Notes: generated by a model from the letters alone, not told the origin. Shown: positions 7,214-18,173, counted from the first letter of the stretch. The stretch: DNA of 63,552 bases from Pseudomonadota bacterium (GCA_019351895.1 JABBOH010000027.1:1-63552); one strand, 5' to 3'. Numbers and translations: made by a program.

Positions 7214-8620
7214 TCAGCCGCGCCCCGCGAGCTTCGCCAGAAGCCGGGCATGGCTGCGCGCGCCGCCTTTGAAACATGACCAGTCGAACTTCTCGTTCGG
7301 GCTGTGAACCTGGTCATCCTCCAATCCGAACCCCATCAGGATCGTGTCGAGGCCCAGTAGCCGCCGCAACGAACCGACGACGGGGATCGACCCGCCGCAG
7401 CCCATCATCACCGGCGGCTTGCCGTATTCGTCGGTCAGCGCCGCGACCGCCGCCGCGATATGAGGGCCGTCGCCCGGAACCGCGACCCCTGGGCTGGCGT
7501 TCAGGTCCTGGATATCGATGCGCGCGCCGGGCGGGGTCCGCTCGGCCACGAACTGCCTCAATCCCGCGAGGACTGCCGCCGGGTCCTGCCCCGGCACGAG
7601 GCGGCAGGAGAGCTTCGCATGCGCCTCCGACGGGATCACGGTTTTGGACCCGGCCCCGGTATAGCCGCCCCAGATGCCGTTGAGGTCGGCGGTCGGCCGC
7701 GCCCAAAGGCGCTCCAGCACCGGGCGGCCAAGCTCGCCCGCAGAGCCTGCCGGCAGCCCGATCGCGCCCAGCATGGCAGCCTCGTCGAAGCCCAGAGCCT
7801 GCCATTGCGCGGCGAGCGCGGGCGGCAATTCGGCCACGCCGTCATAGAAGCCCGGAATGCGGACGCGGCCCGCGTCATCGTGCAGATCGCCGAGCACGCG
7901 CGTCAGCGCGTTGATCGGGTTCAGGGCGGCCCCGCCATACATGCCCGAATGCAGATCGCGCGACGGCCCGAAGAGGTCGATCTGGACATAGACCATGCCG
8001 CGGAGCTGGGTGGTGAGGGCAGGGGTCGTCCTGTCCCACATGCCGGTGTCGCTGATGAGCGCCACATCCGCCGCAAGCTCGTCGCGATGCTCCGCGATGA
8101 AGGCGTCGAGGTTGGGCGATCCCACCTCTTCCTCGCCCTCCAGCAACAAGGTGACGCGGATCGGCAGAGCGCCGGTCGCGCGATACCAGGCGCGGCAGGC
8201 GCAGAGAAAGGTCACGACCTGCCCCTTGTCGTCGACCGCACCACGCGCGACCACGCGCAGCCCGTCGGGATGCTCGACCAATCGAGGCTCGAAGGGCGGG
8301 CTCTCCCAAAGTTCGAGCGGATCGGCCGGTTGCACGTCGTAATGGCCGTAGAACAGGACGTGCGGCAGCGTCTCGGCACCCTCCGGTCCCGCGTAGTGGC
8401 CGATCACGATCGGGTGACCGGGCGTTTGCCGGATCTCCGTCGTGAAGCCTATGGCGGCGAACTCCTCCGCGAGCCAGCGGGCCGCACTGGCGCAGTCAGC
8501 GGCATGGTCGGGCTGGGCGCTGATGCTCGGAATGCGCAGCAGCGAGAAGAGCCGGTCGCGCGCTTCGTCCCACGAGCCCTCCAGCTGCGCGAGGACGGCT
8601 TCAACCTCGGCGGTCGACAT
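7214..8620 (-). CDS. M20-family dipeptidase
   Basis: 468 residues, full length for the M20/M25/M40 dipeptidase group. Metal ligands and catalytic residues are visible: GHYDVQP (His, catalytic Asp), GAVDDKGQ (bridging Asp), EGEEEVGS (general base Glu and ligand), SDTGMW (Asp) and QVHSPNEKF near the C-terminus (His). The dimerisation lid begins around residue 200 (LFGPSRDLHSGMYGG). It hydrolyses dipeptides or N-acyl amino acids with two zinc ions, in the cytoplasm (no signal peptide). Its start lies 20 bp inside the TetR gene, so the two are co-transcribed. Confidence 0.92.
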   Translation of the reverse strand: MSTAEVEAVLAQLEGSWDEARDRLFSLLRIPSISAQPDHAADCASAARWLAEEFAAIGFTTEIRQTPGHPIVIGHYAGPEGAETLPHVLFYGHYDVQPADPLELWESPPFEPRLVEHPDGLRVVARGAVDDKGQVVTFLCACRAWYRATGALPIRVTLLLEGEEEVGSPNLDAFIAEHRDELAADVALISDTGMWDRTTPALTTQLRGMVYVQIDLFGPSRDLHSGMYGGAALNPINALTRVLGDLHDDAGRVRIPGFYDGVAELPPALAAQWQALGFDEAAMLGAIGLPAGSAGELGRPVLERLWARPTADLNGIWGGYTGAGSKTVIPSEAHAKLSCRLVPGQDPAAVLAGLRQFVAERTPPGARIDIQDLNASPGVAVPGDGPHIAAAVAALTDEYGKPPVMMGCGGSIPVVGSLRRLLGLDTILMGFGLEDDQVHSPNEKFDWSCFKGGARSHARLLAKLAGRG

Positions 8621-9344
8621 GATCGGCGGATCCTTCTGGTAGCAAGGTGGAGGCCGGTGCAGCGGTGGGGGCAGGAGCCGGGAACGGCGAAACGGGCGGC
8701 GTTGCGGCGTAGGCCTTAAGGAAAACCCAGATCGCGCCGCGCACCACGCGCTCGGCTTCCGCGGGATCGGCGGTCTCGATCATGCGCAGGCGAGACCGCA
8801 TGACGAGCTTCGTCTGGCACAGGGCGAAGAACTGTTCGGCCGCGAAATCGCAGTCCGCCATGACGAGGCGGCCGGCCTCCGTCTCCTGCCGCAGCCAGTC
8901 GGCCAGATATTTGAGCGCGCGCTGAGGCCCGGCCTCGAAGAAGACCCGAGCGAGTTCGGGAAACTGCCCGGCCTCCGACATGACCATCCTGTGGATCGCC
9001 TGCTTGAACGGAGACAGCATCATCTCTACGACGACGGTGCCGGCCCTGTAGAGCGTCTCCTCGGGCTGGTTGGAGGGCGCGATGTCGAAGACGTGCTTCA
9101 GGCTCTGGTCGCATCCCAACGAGATGAAGCCGCTGAAAAGCGCGGCTTTGCTTGGGAAGTAATTGTACAGAGTGCCCTTCGAGACGCCGACCTCGCGGGC
9201 GATTTCCGCCATGCTGGCGCCCTCGTATCCGTCCCGCGCGAAAACCCGTCCGGCGCCCGCCAGGATGGCGTGCCGGCGCTCGGGGGAGAGCAGATCGACG
9301 AGGGCAACTGACGGATCGGGGGCTATGTCTGCCACGGTTCTCAT
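8601..9344 (-). CDS. TetR-family repressor
   Basis: The N-terminal HTH is clear: ILAGAGRVFARDGYEGASMA, then EVGVSKGTLYNYFPSKAALF. The rest is the ligand-binding TetR_C region (~residues 95-215), with a long Pro/Ala-rich tail. ATG 9344 is chosen; an upstream in-frame ATG at 9389 would lie inside the promoter region. It is divergent from the NodT channel gene at 9438 and probably represses it through the palindrome at 9397-9411. Its 3' end overlaps the M20 dipeptidase gene. Confidence 0.88.
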   Translation of the reverse strand: MRTVADIAPDPSVALVDLLSPERRHAILAGAGRVFARDGYEGASMAEIAREVGVSKGTLYNYFPSKAALFSGFISLGCDQSLKHVFDIAPSNQPEETLYRAGTVVVEMMLSPFKQAIHRMVMSEAGQFPELARVFFEAGPQRALKYLADWLRQETEAGRLVMADCDFAAEQFFALCQTKLVMRSRLRMIETADPAEAERVVRGAIWVFLKAYAATPPVSPFPAPAPTAAPASTLLPEGSADHVDRRG

Positions 9345-9357
9345 CCTGGACGCAGGT

Positions 9358-9385
9358 TTGACAATGGGCGGACCCGTCCTATCAT
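9358..9385 (+). promoter_or_regulatory. Sigma70-type promoter for the NodT gene
   Basis: TTGACA at 9358-9363 and TATCAT at 9380-9385 with a 16-bp spacer, upstream of the outer-membrane gene. The transcription start would fall near 9392, directly before the palindrome at 9397. Confidence 0.6.
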
Positions 9386-9396
9386 ACAAGCGGCTA

Positions 9397-9411
9397 ACCG
9401 AACCGTTCGGT
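9397..9411. promoter_or_regulatory. TetR operator palindrome
   Basis: Perfect palindrome ACCGAAC-C-GTTCGGT between the divergent tetR and NodT genes. It sits just downstream of the predicted -10 element, where bound repressor would block transcription start. A 7+1+7 site is a usual TetR-family layout. Confidence 0.75.
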
Positions 9412-9437
9412 CAAAGCAGGCGGCAGGAGCGGCGAGG

Positions 9438-11036
9438 GTGGTCAGAAACTTGATTAGACGGCCCTTCCGTGGCGCCTGGACAGTGGTTTCGCGCCCGCTT
9501 GTGCCCTCGGCCATCCTCCTCGCGCTCGCGGGCTGCACGATGGGGCCCAACTTCCACACGCCGGCCTCGCCCTATAATCCCATCTCCTGGTTCGCCGGCC
9601 GGCCGCCCGCGAAAGCTGCGAGCCAGCCGGTGCCCGCGCCGATCGACATCGCGTGGTGGGAGAGCTTCCGCGACCCCGAGCTGGATTCGCTCGAGCAGCG
9701 CGCGGCGGCGCAGAACCTCGACGTGCTGACGGCGACCGTTCGGGTCGCGGAGGCGCGGGCCAATGCCGGCATCACGGCGTCTGCCTTCTTCCCGAGTGTC
9801 AGCGGCAACGTGACGGGCGCGGACATCAAGCCCAGCAACGACTTCAACCTGCCCATCGGCGGCGGATCGTCGGGCGGCAGCGGCGCCTCGTCGGGCGGCG
9901 GAGGCGGCAACATCAACCCGATCCAACTCTACCAGTACGGCTTCGACGCCACCTGGACGCTCGACCTTTGGGGCAAGGTGCGGCGGGAGGTGGAGGCCGG
10001 AAACGCCCGCATCCAGGCCTCCGAAATCGACCGGCGCTCGGTCCTCATCCAGATGATCGCCGAGGTGGCGCGCGACTACATCCAGCTTCGCAACGCGCAG
10101 TCCCTGCTGCGGATCGCGGAGGACAACGTCCGCGCCGCCCGCAACCTGCTCAACCTGACGCAGCAGCGCGCGGCGGCGGGCCTCACCGATCAGTTGGATG
10201 TGGCGCAGGAACAGGCGCAGCTGACGACGACCGAGGCGACGGTGCCGCGGGCCGAGCAACAGGTTGCGTCCTACATCAACGCGCTGAGCCTGCTTCTGGG
10301 CGAGCCGCCGCGGGCTTTGCAGGACGAACTGCAGACCGCGGAGCGCGTGCCGCCGACACCCGTGCGCATTCCGGTGGGGCTGCCTTCGGAAATGCTGCGC
10401 CGCCGCCCCGACATCATGGAGGCCGAGGCCAATCTGCACGCCGCCACCGCCAATATCGGCGTGGCCGTCGCGAGCTTCTTCCCGACCTTCAATCTCCTTG
10501 GCCTGTTCTCGATCCAGACCGGCCATACGCAGGACCTCTTCACGACAGCGGCGCGCACCTACATTCTCGGCGGCATGGTCTCGGTGCCGATCTTCGAGGG
10601 CGGCAAGCTGGTCGATACCCTGCATCTGCGGCGCGAGCAGCAGAAGGAGGCCATGATCAACTACGACAAGACAGTGCTTTCGGCCTTCTCGGATGTCGAC
10701 AACGCGCTCACCGACTACGAGAAGGAGCAGGAGCGGCGGCGGTTGCTGCGTCAGGCCATGGCGGCGAATGAGCATGCGCTCGCGCTTGCCCGGCAGCGCT
10801 ACACGCAAGGCATCGCGACCTACCTGGACGTTCTGACCGCACAGCAGAACGTGTTGACGAGCCAAAGCAGCTACCAGAACAGCACGGCGGCGGTTTCGAC
10901 CGATCTGGTGGCGCTCTACCTCGCGCTCGGCGGCGGTTGGGAGGACACCTTCCCGACGCCTCCCAACGAGGCGCGGCCGAATGCGTCCGTCGGGCAGACA
11001 CTCAAAACCGCCATCACCCACGGTCACGCCAGCTGA
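9438..11036 (+). CDS. NodT-family outer-membrane efflux lipoprotein
   Basis: 532 residues. A signal peptide with lipobox LALAGC is followed by GPNFHTP. Two OEP repeats follow (around residues 75-300 and 310-500), with landmarks WWESFRDPELDSL, LPSEMLRRRPDIMEAE and YTQGIATYLDVLTAQQNVL. The Gly/Ser-rich insert GGGSSGGSGASSGGGGG around residue 140 is unusual and falls in an external-loop position. It forms the trimeric outer-membrane exit duct of tripartite pumps. No membrane-fusion or RND gene is nearby, so it must pair with components encoded elsewhere. Probably induced when the TetR protein releases its operator. Confidence 0.93.
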   Translation: MVRNLIRRPFRGAWTVVSRPLVPSAILLALAGCTMGPNFHTPASPYNPISWFAGRPPAKAASQPVPAPIDIAWWESFRDPELDSLEQRAAAQNLDVLTATVRVAEARANAGITASAFFPSVSGNVTGADIKPSNDFNLPIGGGSSGGSGASSGGGGGNINPIQLYQYGFDATWTLDLWGKVRREVEAGNARIQASEIDRRSVLIQMIAEVARDYIQLRNAQSLLRIAEDNVRAARNLLNLTQQRAAAGLTDQLDVAQEQAQLTTTEATVPRAEQQVASYINALSLLLGEPPRALQDELQTAERVPPTPVRIPVGLPSEMLRRRPDIMEAEANLHAATANIGVAVASFFPTFNLLGLFSIQTGHTQDLFTTAARTYILGGMVSVPIFEGGKLVDTLHLRREQQKEAMINYDKTVLSAFSDVDNALTDYEKEQERRRLLRQAMAANEHALALARQRYTQGIATYLDVLTAQQNVLTSQSSYQNSTAAVSTDLVALYLALGGGWEDTFPTPPNEARPNASVGQTLKTAITHGHAS

Positions 11037-11133
11037 AATCGTTGCTGCCGCCGTCTTCCCGGCTGCTCCGCCACGATCATCTGGACCGGCAAAGACGCAC
11101 GCCAGCGTTTACCGGTCCTTAACCTCCGCTTGA

Positions 11134-13020
<1,887 letters not shown>

Positions 13021-13050
13021 CCGCGCCGTCGTTTCGGTCCGGGTCGCCCG

Positions 13051-13635
13051 TCAGAAGACGCGGTCATAGATTGTGACCACGTCGCCCGGCTCCAACCTGT
13101 CCTGCGGTTTGACCAACCCATCGCTGGTCCTCGTGCCCTTTGTCCTAACCACGCCCTCGTAGCTTTTGATGGCCCTATAGGTGTAGCCACCGGCGACCGA
13201 CACTGCGGCAATGACCGTCATCCCCGGCTCGTAGGGGTATTGCCCGGGGCGCGCGACTTCGCCGAGGATGAAGACCGGCCGATAGGTCTCCACCTGAACC
13301 GCGACCGACGGGTCCTTGATCATGCCGCGCCGTGTCAGGGTTGCGGCGACCGCATCGGCCAACTCGCCTGGGGTGCTCCCACGCGCCATCACCTGACCCG
13401 CGAGCGGCAGCGAGATGCGCCCGTCATCGCCGATGTCGAAGGTGTCGGTGAGTTCCTTGTCGCCATACACGATCACACGCACCCGGTCGCCCGGACCCAG
13501 GTGATAAGCGGCGGCGTCCGGGGGCGGCGGCAGCGGCGGCAGATCGCTGCCGGTCGGTGTGCAGGCCACGACCAGCCATGCCACCCCGAGCACAGCCGCG
13601 CGGCGCCATCGCCGCCATCCAGTCCGCCGCACCAT
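13051..13635 (-). CDS. Wza/GumB-like polysaccharide export lipoprotein
   Basis: 194 residues from ATG 13635, chosen for the GAGGGG sequence just upstream (an in-frame ATG also exists at 13653). A signal peptide ends in lipobox LVVAC. The Poly_export domain (YHLGPGDRVRVIVYGDKEL) is followed by one SLBB domain (VFILGEVARPGQYPYEPGMT). It lacks the long C-terminal helix of E. coli Wza, like GumB-size members. It forms the outer-membrane/periplasmic exit for exopolysaccharide. Divergent from the tyrosine-kinase gene at 13737. Confidence 0.9.
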   Translation of the reverse strand: MVRRTGWRRWRRAAVLGVAWLVVACTPTGSDLPPLPPPPDAAAYHLGPGDRVRVIVYGDKELTDTFDIGDDGRISLPLAGQVMARGSTPGELADAVAATLTRRGMIKDPSVAVQVETYRPVFILGEVARPGQYPYEPGMTVIAAVSVAGGYTYRAIKSYEGVVRTKGTRTSDGLVKPQDRLEPGDVVTIYDRVF

Positions 13636-13697
13636 CACATCCCCTCGGCCCAAGCCTCAAAAGACTAACAAATGCCTGCGTCTTCGTATACGTTATT

Positions 13698-13708
13698 ATA
13701 TCGTATCG
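13698..13708 (+). promoter_or_regulatory. Shared motif ATATCGTATCG (copy 1)
   Basis: ATATCGTATCG lies 28 bp upstream of the tyrosine-kinase start, in the AT-rich divergent spacer. The same 11 bases occur at 16846-16856 in the other divergent spacer of this polysaccharide cluster. Candidate regulator site or extended -10 region. Confidence 0.45.
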
Positions 13709-13736
13709 AATGATGTCCGGTTCAGGAGGGTGCATC

Positions 13737-15815
13737 GTGCTGGATGATGCCGAAGGGCGCGCCCCGTCGCATCAGGGCCGCGGCTGGTCGGGCGGGCCGG
13801 ATGGCCGGACGAGGACGGCCTTCGGGTTCGACGGCCGCCCGGGCGCCGAGCACCTGCGCGGCGTGATCGCGCGCCAGCTCTGGTGGCTGCTGCTGCCGGC
13901 GCTGCTGATCCCTCTTCTCGGGACCGTGGCGATCTCGCGGATGCCCATGCTCTACACGGCAACCGGCACGGTGATATACGATCCGGCGGCCTATGCCCCG
14001 GACGTGCTGCAGAGCATCCTCAAGGCGGATCCCACGACGGATACTGTGGTGGCCAGCCAAGCCGCGATCTTGGCAAGTCTTTCAATCGCCCATCGTCTCG
14101 CGATCACGCTCGATCTCGCCCATGCGCCCGCCTTCCGGAGCCTGCAACGGCTGCCGCCAGGGGCGCGCGCGGTCGCGCTCGACGCTGCCGTGCTGCGGGA
14201 CATCGCCGTGGCGCCGATCGCCAGTTCGCGGGTCTTTGCCGTCTCCTTCAGCACCGCGGATCCGGGCCTTGCCGCCGCGGCGGCCAATAGGATCATGGAT
14301 CTCTATCTGGCTGATCAGCTCGCCATCAAGACCCAGGCCCTGCGGGCCGCGAACGGTTGGATGCTCGACAGGGCCGCCGCCCTGCGCCGAAAGCTGATGG
14401 GGCAGGACGCGGCCATCGCGCATTACCGCCAGCGGAACGGACTGGTCGCAGGCGTTCAGGCGCGGATCGGCACCGAGGAGATGAGCACCCTCAGCGCCGA
14501 TCTGATGCGGGCGGAGAACGACCTTGCGATCGCGCGAGCGCGCGTCTCCTCCGGTGGCGGGCTGGGGAGCGGCATGGCGCAGAATGTCATCGCGATGCGG
14601 CAGGCCGAGACGGCTGCACAGGCCGCTCTCGATGAGGCGCTTGCCCAATACGGCCCGAACCATCCGAAGGTGCGGGCCTTGCGCGAGCAACTGGCGGCGC
14701 TACGGGCGGCGACGGGCGAGGAGACGGCGGCCGCGCGGGCCGGCGTCGCGACCGATGCCGAGGCCGCGGCGGCGCGCCTCGCCACGCTGCACGGCAACCT
14801 GTTGACGCTGCAGAAGGAAACCGCGCGGGAAGCCGAGGCGGAGGTGCCGTTGCAGGCGATGCAGCAGGATGCCGACGCCACCCGCATGCTGCTGCAGACG
14901 CTGCTGAGCCGGATGGACCAGACGGCCCAGCAGGCCGCGATCGAGACGCCGGATTCCCGCATTCTCTCTCGCGCCGAACCGCCGGCCGCGCCATCCTCGC
15001 CACGGCGCGGGCTGTTGCTGGCCGCCTCGGTCCTGGCAGGGCTTGTGACGGGTTGCGGACTGGCGTGGCTGCGGGAGACGACGGCGACGACGTTCCGCAC
15101 GGAGGCCGAGGTGCAGGCCGTGCTGGGGCTTCCTTGCCTTGGCACCGTTCCCCGCTCCTCCGCCATGGCCGCGCGTCAGCTCGAGCTTCTGCGCGGGCGG
15201 CTGCGGCTGACGGCGGCCGACCCCCGTTTGCTCGCCGTGACCTCGACGCGGCCGGGGGAGGGCAAATCGAGCCTCGCGCTGGCGCTCGCCCGCGCCGCCG
15301 CCCGCGCCGGGGAGCGGGTGCTGCTGGTCGATTGCGATCTCTGGCGGGGCCGCCTCACCGATCTGCTGGACGCGGAAGGGGCGCCGGGTCTCGCCGAACT
15401 GCTCGCGGGCCGGGCCGACACGCTGGGCCTCGCCCGGATCGACGCAGTCCGGGGACTGCACTTCATCCCCGCGGGCAATCCTGAGTCTGCGCGGCGCATC
15501 GGCGACCTCGCGCTCAAGGCCTCCACCGAGGGCTGGCGCCGGAGCTACGACCTCATTGTACTGGACGCGCCACCGGTGCTGGCCAGCGCCGACGCGCTGC
15601 TTCTGGCCGAGATGGCCGATAGCGTCCTGCTCTGCATCCGCTGGAGCCATACGCCGCGTCGGCTGGTCGCGCATGCGTGTGCGCTTCTGGGCCGCCAGGG
15701 CGGCCGTTCGCTGAGCGTGGCGCTGACGCGGGTGGGGGCGGGCTCGCGCGCGCTGCGCGGGTGCCCCGAGGCTGAGATCGCCTCGCGCCGCTACGCCGCC
15801 TATGCGGGCGACTGA
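13737..15815 (+). CDS. Polysaccharide co-polymerase/BY-type tyrosine kinase (Wzc/ExoP-like)
   Basis: 692 residues from GTG 13737, chosen because CAGGAGGG precedes it at the right distance; longer in-frame starts overlap the wza gene. Order: cytoplasmic N-terminus; TM1 (LWWLLLPALLIPLLG); Wzz-type periplasmic domain with long coiled coils and YGPNHPKV; TM2 (GLLLAASVLAGLVTG); then the BY-kinase domain with Walker A (RPGEGKSSLA), A' (LLVDCDLWRG) and B (YDLIVLDAPPV). The C-terminus has only two Tyr (RRYAAYAGD) rather than the usual cluster. It regulates chain length and export together with Wza. Confidence 0.9.
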   Translation: MLDDAEGRAPSHQGRGWSGGPDGRTRTAFGFDGRPGAEHLRGVIARQLWWLLLPALLIPLLGTVAISRMPMLYTATGTVIYDPAAYAPDVLQSILKADPTTDTVVASQAAILASLSIAHRLAITLDLAHAPAFRSLQRLPPGARAVALDAAVLRDIAVAPIASSRVFAVSFSTADPGLAAAAANRIMDLYLADQLAIKTQALRAANGWMLDRAAALRRKLMGQDAAIAHYRQRNGLVAGVQARIGTEEMSTLSADLMRAENDLAIARARVSSGGGLGSGMAQNVIAMRQAETAAQAALDEALAQYGPNHPKVRALREQLAALRAATGEETAAARAGVATDAEAAAARLATLHGNLLTLQKETAREAEAEVPLQAMQQDADATRMLLQTLLSRMDQTAQQAAIETPDSRILSRAEPPAAPSSPRRGLLLAASVLAGLVTGCGLAWLRETTATTFRTEAEVQAVLGLPCLGTVPRSSAMAARQLELLRGRLRLTAADPRLLAVTSTRPGEGKSSLALALARAAARAGERVLLVDCDLWRGRLTDLLDAEGAPGLAELLAGRADTLGLARIDAVRGLHFIPAGNPESARRIGDLALKASTEGWRRSYDLIVLDAPPVLASADALLLAEMADSVLLCIRWSHTPRRLVAHACALLGRQGGRSLSVALTRVGAGSRALRGCPEAEIASRRYAAYAGD

Positions 15816-15823
15816 GGGAGGCT

Positions 15824-16840
15824 TCAGCTGGTCAGCCGGTCGAGTGCCGAGACCGGCCGGAAAAGCAGCATCTTGGCGAGGACCGGCCCCATCACGCCCG
15901 CTGCCGCCAGCACGCCCGCGAAGGCCGGAAACCATGCCGCGTCCCACGGCAGTTGCTTCATCATCAGGGCCTTGGCCAGTCCGATGAAGATTGTGTTGAG
16001 AAGGTAGATTGCGAAAGCATAGGGCGCCAGACGGTCGAGCAGGATGAGCGCCGCCTGCGGCAGATGCCGCACCCGCGCATGCAAGGCCGGCAACGCCACG
16101 AGGCTTACGCCGAGCATCGCGAGGTCGCGGGGGATAGCCGCGCCGTAGCGAAGCTCCAGCAACAGGGTGCCGAGGAACAGCAGGCCGAGCCATGTCCGCC
16201 CGGCATCGAGGCATCGGCACCAGCGCCCATCGTCATCGGCGGCGACGATACCGGCCAGCAAGAACGGGGCGTAGGTGACGATGCGGTCGGCGTAGCAGAG
16301 CGGCGGCACCGGCATCAGGACGAGCGGCGCGGACGCGATGAGCAGCACGATCCTGTGCCGGCGGAGGGTCGGCAGCCAGGGGGCCGCGACTGCGTAGACG
16401 AAGAGCACGATGAGATACCACACCGACTGGGCCGGGCTGTCGCCGGTGCGCCAGACGAGGTCGGCGAGGCCCGTGCCGAGGGAGGCGGGCGCATGGTCGA
16501 CATGGGCCACGCCCATAAGCGCATGTTTCCCGAGCAGGATCGCGATGCCGAAGATGAGGGCGGGGAGGAGCAGACGATGCGCCCTGCGGCGGATGAGCGC
16601 CACATGGCCCGATCCGCGCAGGGCGGTTCCGCCGGACCACTGCACCGCGTAGCCGCTGAGGTAGAACAGGAAGGGGATGTGGAAGCTGTAGATGGCGCCG
16701 CGCAGCGGCTCGTACCAGGCAGCGCCCCATCCGGCGCCCTGCGGATCCTCGCGCGCCACGATATGCCCGACGACGACGAGCAGCACCGCAAGCGTCTTGC
16801 CGCGATCGAGATCCCGCCGTCTCCAGCCGTTCGTTTCCAT
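15824..16840 (-). CDS. Acyltransferase family 3 (ExoZ/OafA-like) membrane protein
   Basis: 338 residues with about ten hydrophobic segments. Acyltransferase_3 marks: RDLDRGKTLAVLLVVVGHIV (catalytic His region near residue 25) and FHIPFLFYLSGYAV. ATG 16840 matches the family start (METNGWRRRDLDRGKTL). It probably adds acetyl or succinyl groups to exopolysaccharide sugars at the inner membrane. It is convergent with the kinase gene (8 bp between stops) and divergent from the outer-membrane protein gene at 16896. Confidence 0.85.
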   Translation of the reverse strand: METNGWRRRDLDRGKTLAVLLVVVGHIVAREDPQGAGWGAAWYEPLRGAIYSFHIPFLFYLSGYAVQWSGGTALRGSGHVALIRRRAHRLLLPALIFGIAILLGKHALMGVAHVDHAPASLGTGLADLVWRTGDSPAQSVWYLIVLFVYAVAAPWLPTLRRHRIVLLIASAPLVLMPVPPLCYADRIVTYAPFLLAGIVAADDDGRWCRCLDAGRTWLGLLFLGTLLLELRYGAAIPRDLAMLGVSLVALPALHARVRHLPQAALILLDRLAPYAFAIYLLNTIFIGLAKALMMKQLPWDAAWFPAFAGVLAAAGVMGPVLAKMLLFRPVSALDRLTS

Positions 16841-16845
16841 GCGAG

Positions 16846-16856
16846 ATATCGTATCG
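16846..16856 (+). promoter_or_regulatory. Shared motif ATATCGTATCG (copy 2)
   Basis: Identical to 13698-13708 and in the same orientation; 39 bp upstream of the outer-membrane barrel gene and 5 bp from the divergent acyltransferase start. Confidence 0.45.
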
Positions 16857-16895
16857 TAAACGTAATGAAGTAGTCTATAACCGCCGTGTCCCTGG

Positions 16896-18173
16896 ATGGG
16901 TGCGGCCTTGCGGTTCCGGATGATCCTGCCTGCGCTTCTCGCGGTCGGCGTGTTCACGCCGGTCGGCGCGCGGGCACAGCTTCTGGACACTGCCTATCCC
17001 GCCGACGTGCCCGGCTTCGGAACCGCCGCCGGCGTCTCCGTCACCTCCCGCATCCAGTCGGACGTGGCATGGCATGAAATCCCGCTCGGCGCCGAGCTGC
17101 TGCACCCCGAGGTTACGCAGGCCATCAGCTACGACAGCGCGATCCTACCCGGGCGGCAGCCGAGCTGGATGGTGGAGACGGCCCCGTCGCTCGCCTTGCG
17201 CACGACCGACGGCGCTTCGGCCATCGGTGCGGTGGTCTCCTCCGACACCACGCACTACCTCGCCGGGTCAGGGCAGACCGACACGGACTGGACGGCGGCG
17301 ATCGGCGACACCTTCGATTTCGCCGATTGCGCCGTCACGGCTGCGGTCGCCCATCTCACGCTCCACGAGACGGACACGGCGCTCGACGCCGCACAGTATG
17401 ACCAGCCGCTGGGCTATTCGGTGGACACGCTGCGCCTCAGCGCCGAGACGCCGTCGAGCCGGCTGACCGTCCGCCCGAGTTTCGACCTCAGCCGCTTCCA
17501 GTTCGGCACAGCCACAATCGGCGGCGTGGCCGCGCCGCAGTCGTACCGGGACCGGCTGGTGGGCACCCTCGGCCTGACCGTCTCCTACGGGATCGAGGGC
17601 TACGGCGATCCGAACCGGCTGCAGCTGACCCTCCGCGGCGACGCCTCGCGCTACCCCAACGTGACCATCGGCCAGCCCTCGCGCAATTCGGCCGGGGGCA
17701 CGGCGCTCGTCGGCGTCGAGCATGATCTGGACGGGCTCTGGGGCTGGCGGATCGCCGTCGGCGTCGGCGGTCGCCTCTACCACGCGCCCTATCCGGATCA
17801 GCTGGTGCCGCTAGCCGAGGCCGCCGTCGCTTGGCAGCCCAACGAGCGCACGACGTGGCACGCGGCCCTGGTTCGCCGGATCGAGGATGCCGCCGACGAG
17901 GGCATCGGCGGGTATGTCGCGACCATCGGCGGCATCGCGATGGACCGCGAACTGCAGCGCGACCTGATCCTGCATCTCGGTGTCGACGCCGATCACGCCG
18001 CTTACGGCGCGGCCTCGTCGCAGACCTTCGTCAGCGGCCAGTTCGGGCTGCAGTGGCTCATCAGCTCTGCGCTGCGCGCGAAGGCCAACGTGACGTTGAC
18101 GGATCACCGGAGCACGGCCGCCGCGCCCTATGGCGAGAACCTGGTCCTGCTCAGCATCACCGCGGGGCTTTGA
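16896..18173 (+). CDS. Outer-membrane beta-barrel protein of the exopolysaccharide cluster
   Basis: 425 residues. Signal peptide (MILPALLAVGVFTPVGARAQ; an alternative ATG at 16920 begins exactly there). The mature part alternates short amphipathic strands (SSRLTVRPSFDLSRFQFG, DPNRLQLTLRGDASRY) and ends in a strand, VLLSITAGL. This fits BBP2-type outer-membrane barrels seen beside Wza/Wzc genes. It probably helps polymer pass or attach at the outer membrane; the exact role is unknown. The stop overlaps the next start by 1 bp (TGATG). Confidence 0.75.
   Translation: MGAALRFRMILPALLAVGVFTPVGARAQLLDTAYPADVPGFGTAAGVSVTSRIQSDVAWHEIPLGAELLHPEVTQAISYDSAILPGRQPSWMVETAPSLALRTTDGASAIGAVVSSDTTHYLAGSGQTDTDWTAAIGDTFDFADCAVTAAVAHLTLHETDTALDAAQYDQPLGYSVDTLRLSAETPSSRLTVRPSFDLSRFQFGTATIGGVAAPQSYRDRLVGTLGLTVSYGIEGYGDPNRLQLTLRGDASRYPNVTIGQPSRNSAGGTALVGVEHDLDGLWGWRIAVGVGGRLYHAPYPDQLVPLAEAAVAWQPNERTTWHAALVRRIEDAADEGIGGYVATIGGIAMDRELQRDLILHLGVDADHAAYGAASSQTFVSGQFGLQWLISSALRAKANVTLTDHRSTAAAPYGENLVLLSITAGL

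Noticed and set aside
14700-16220. A 506-codon frame on the minus strand over the kinase/acyltransferase junction
   Set aside because: Its product is low-complexity Arg/Ala-rich and it overlaps two clearly recognised genes.
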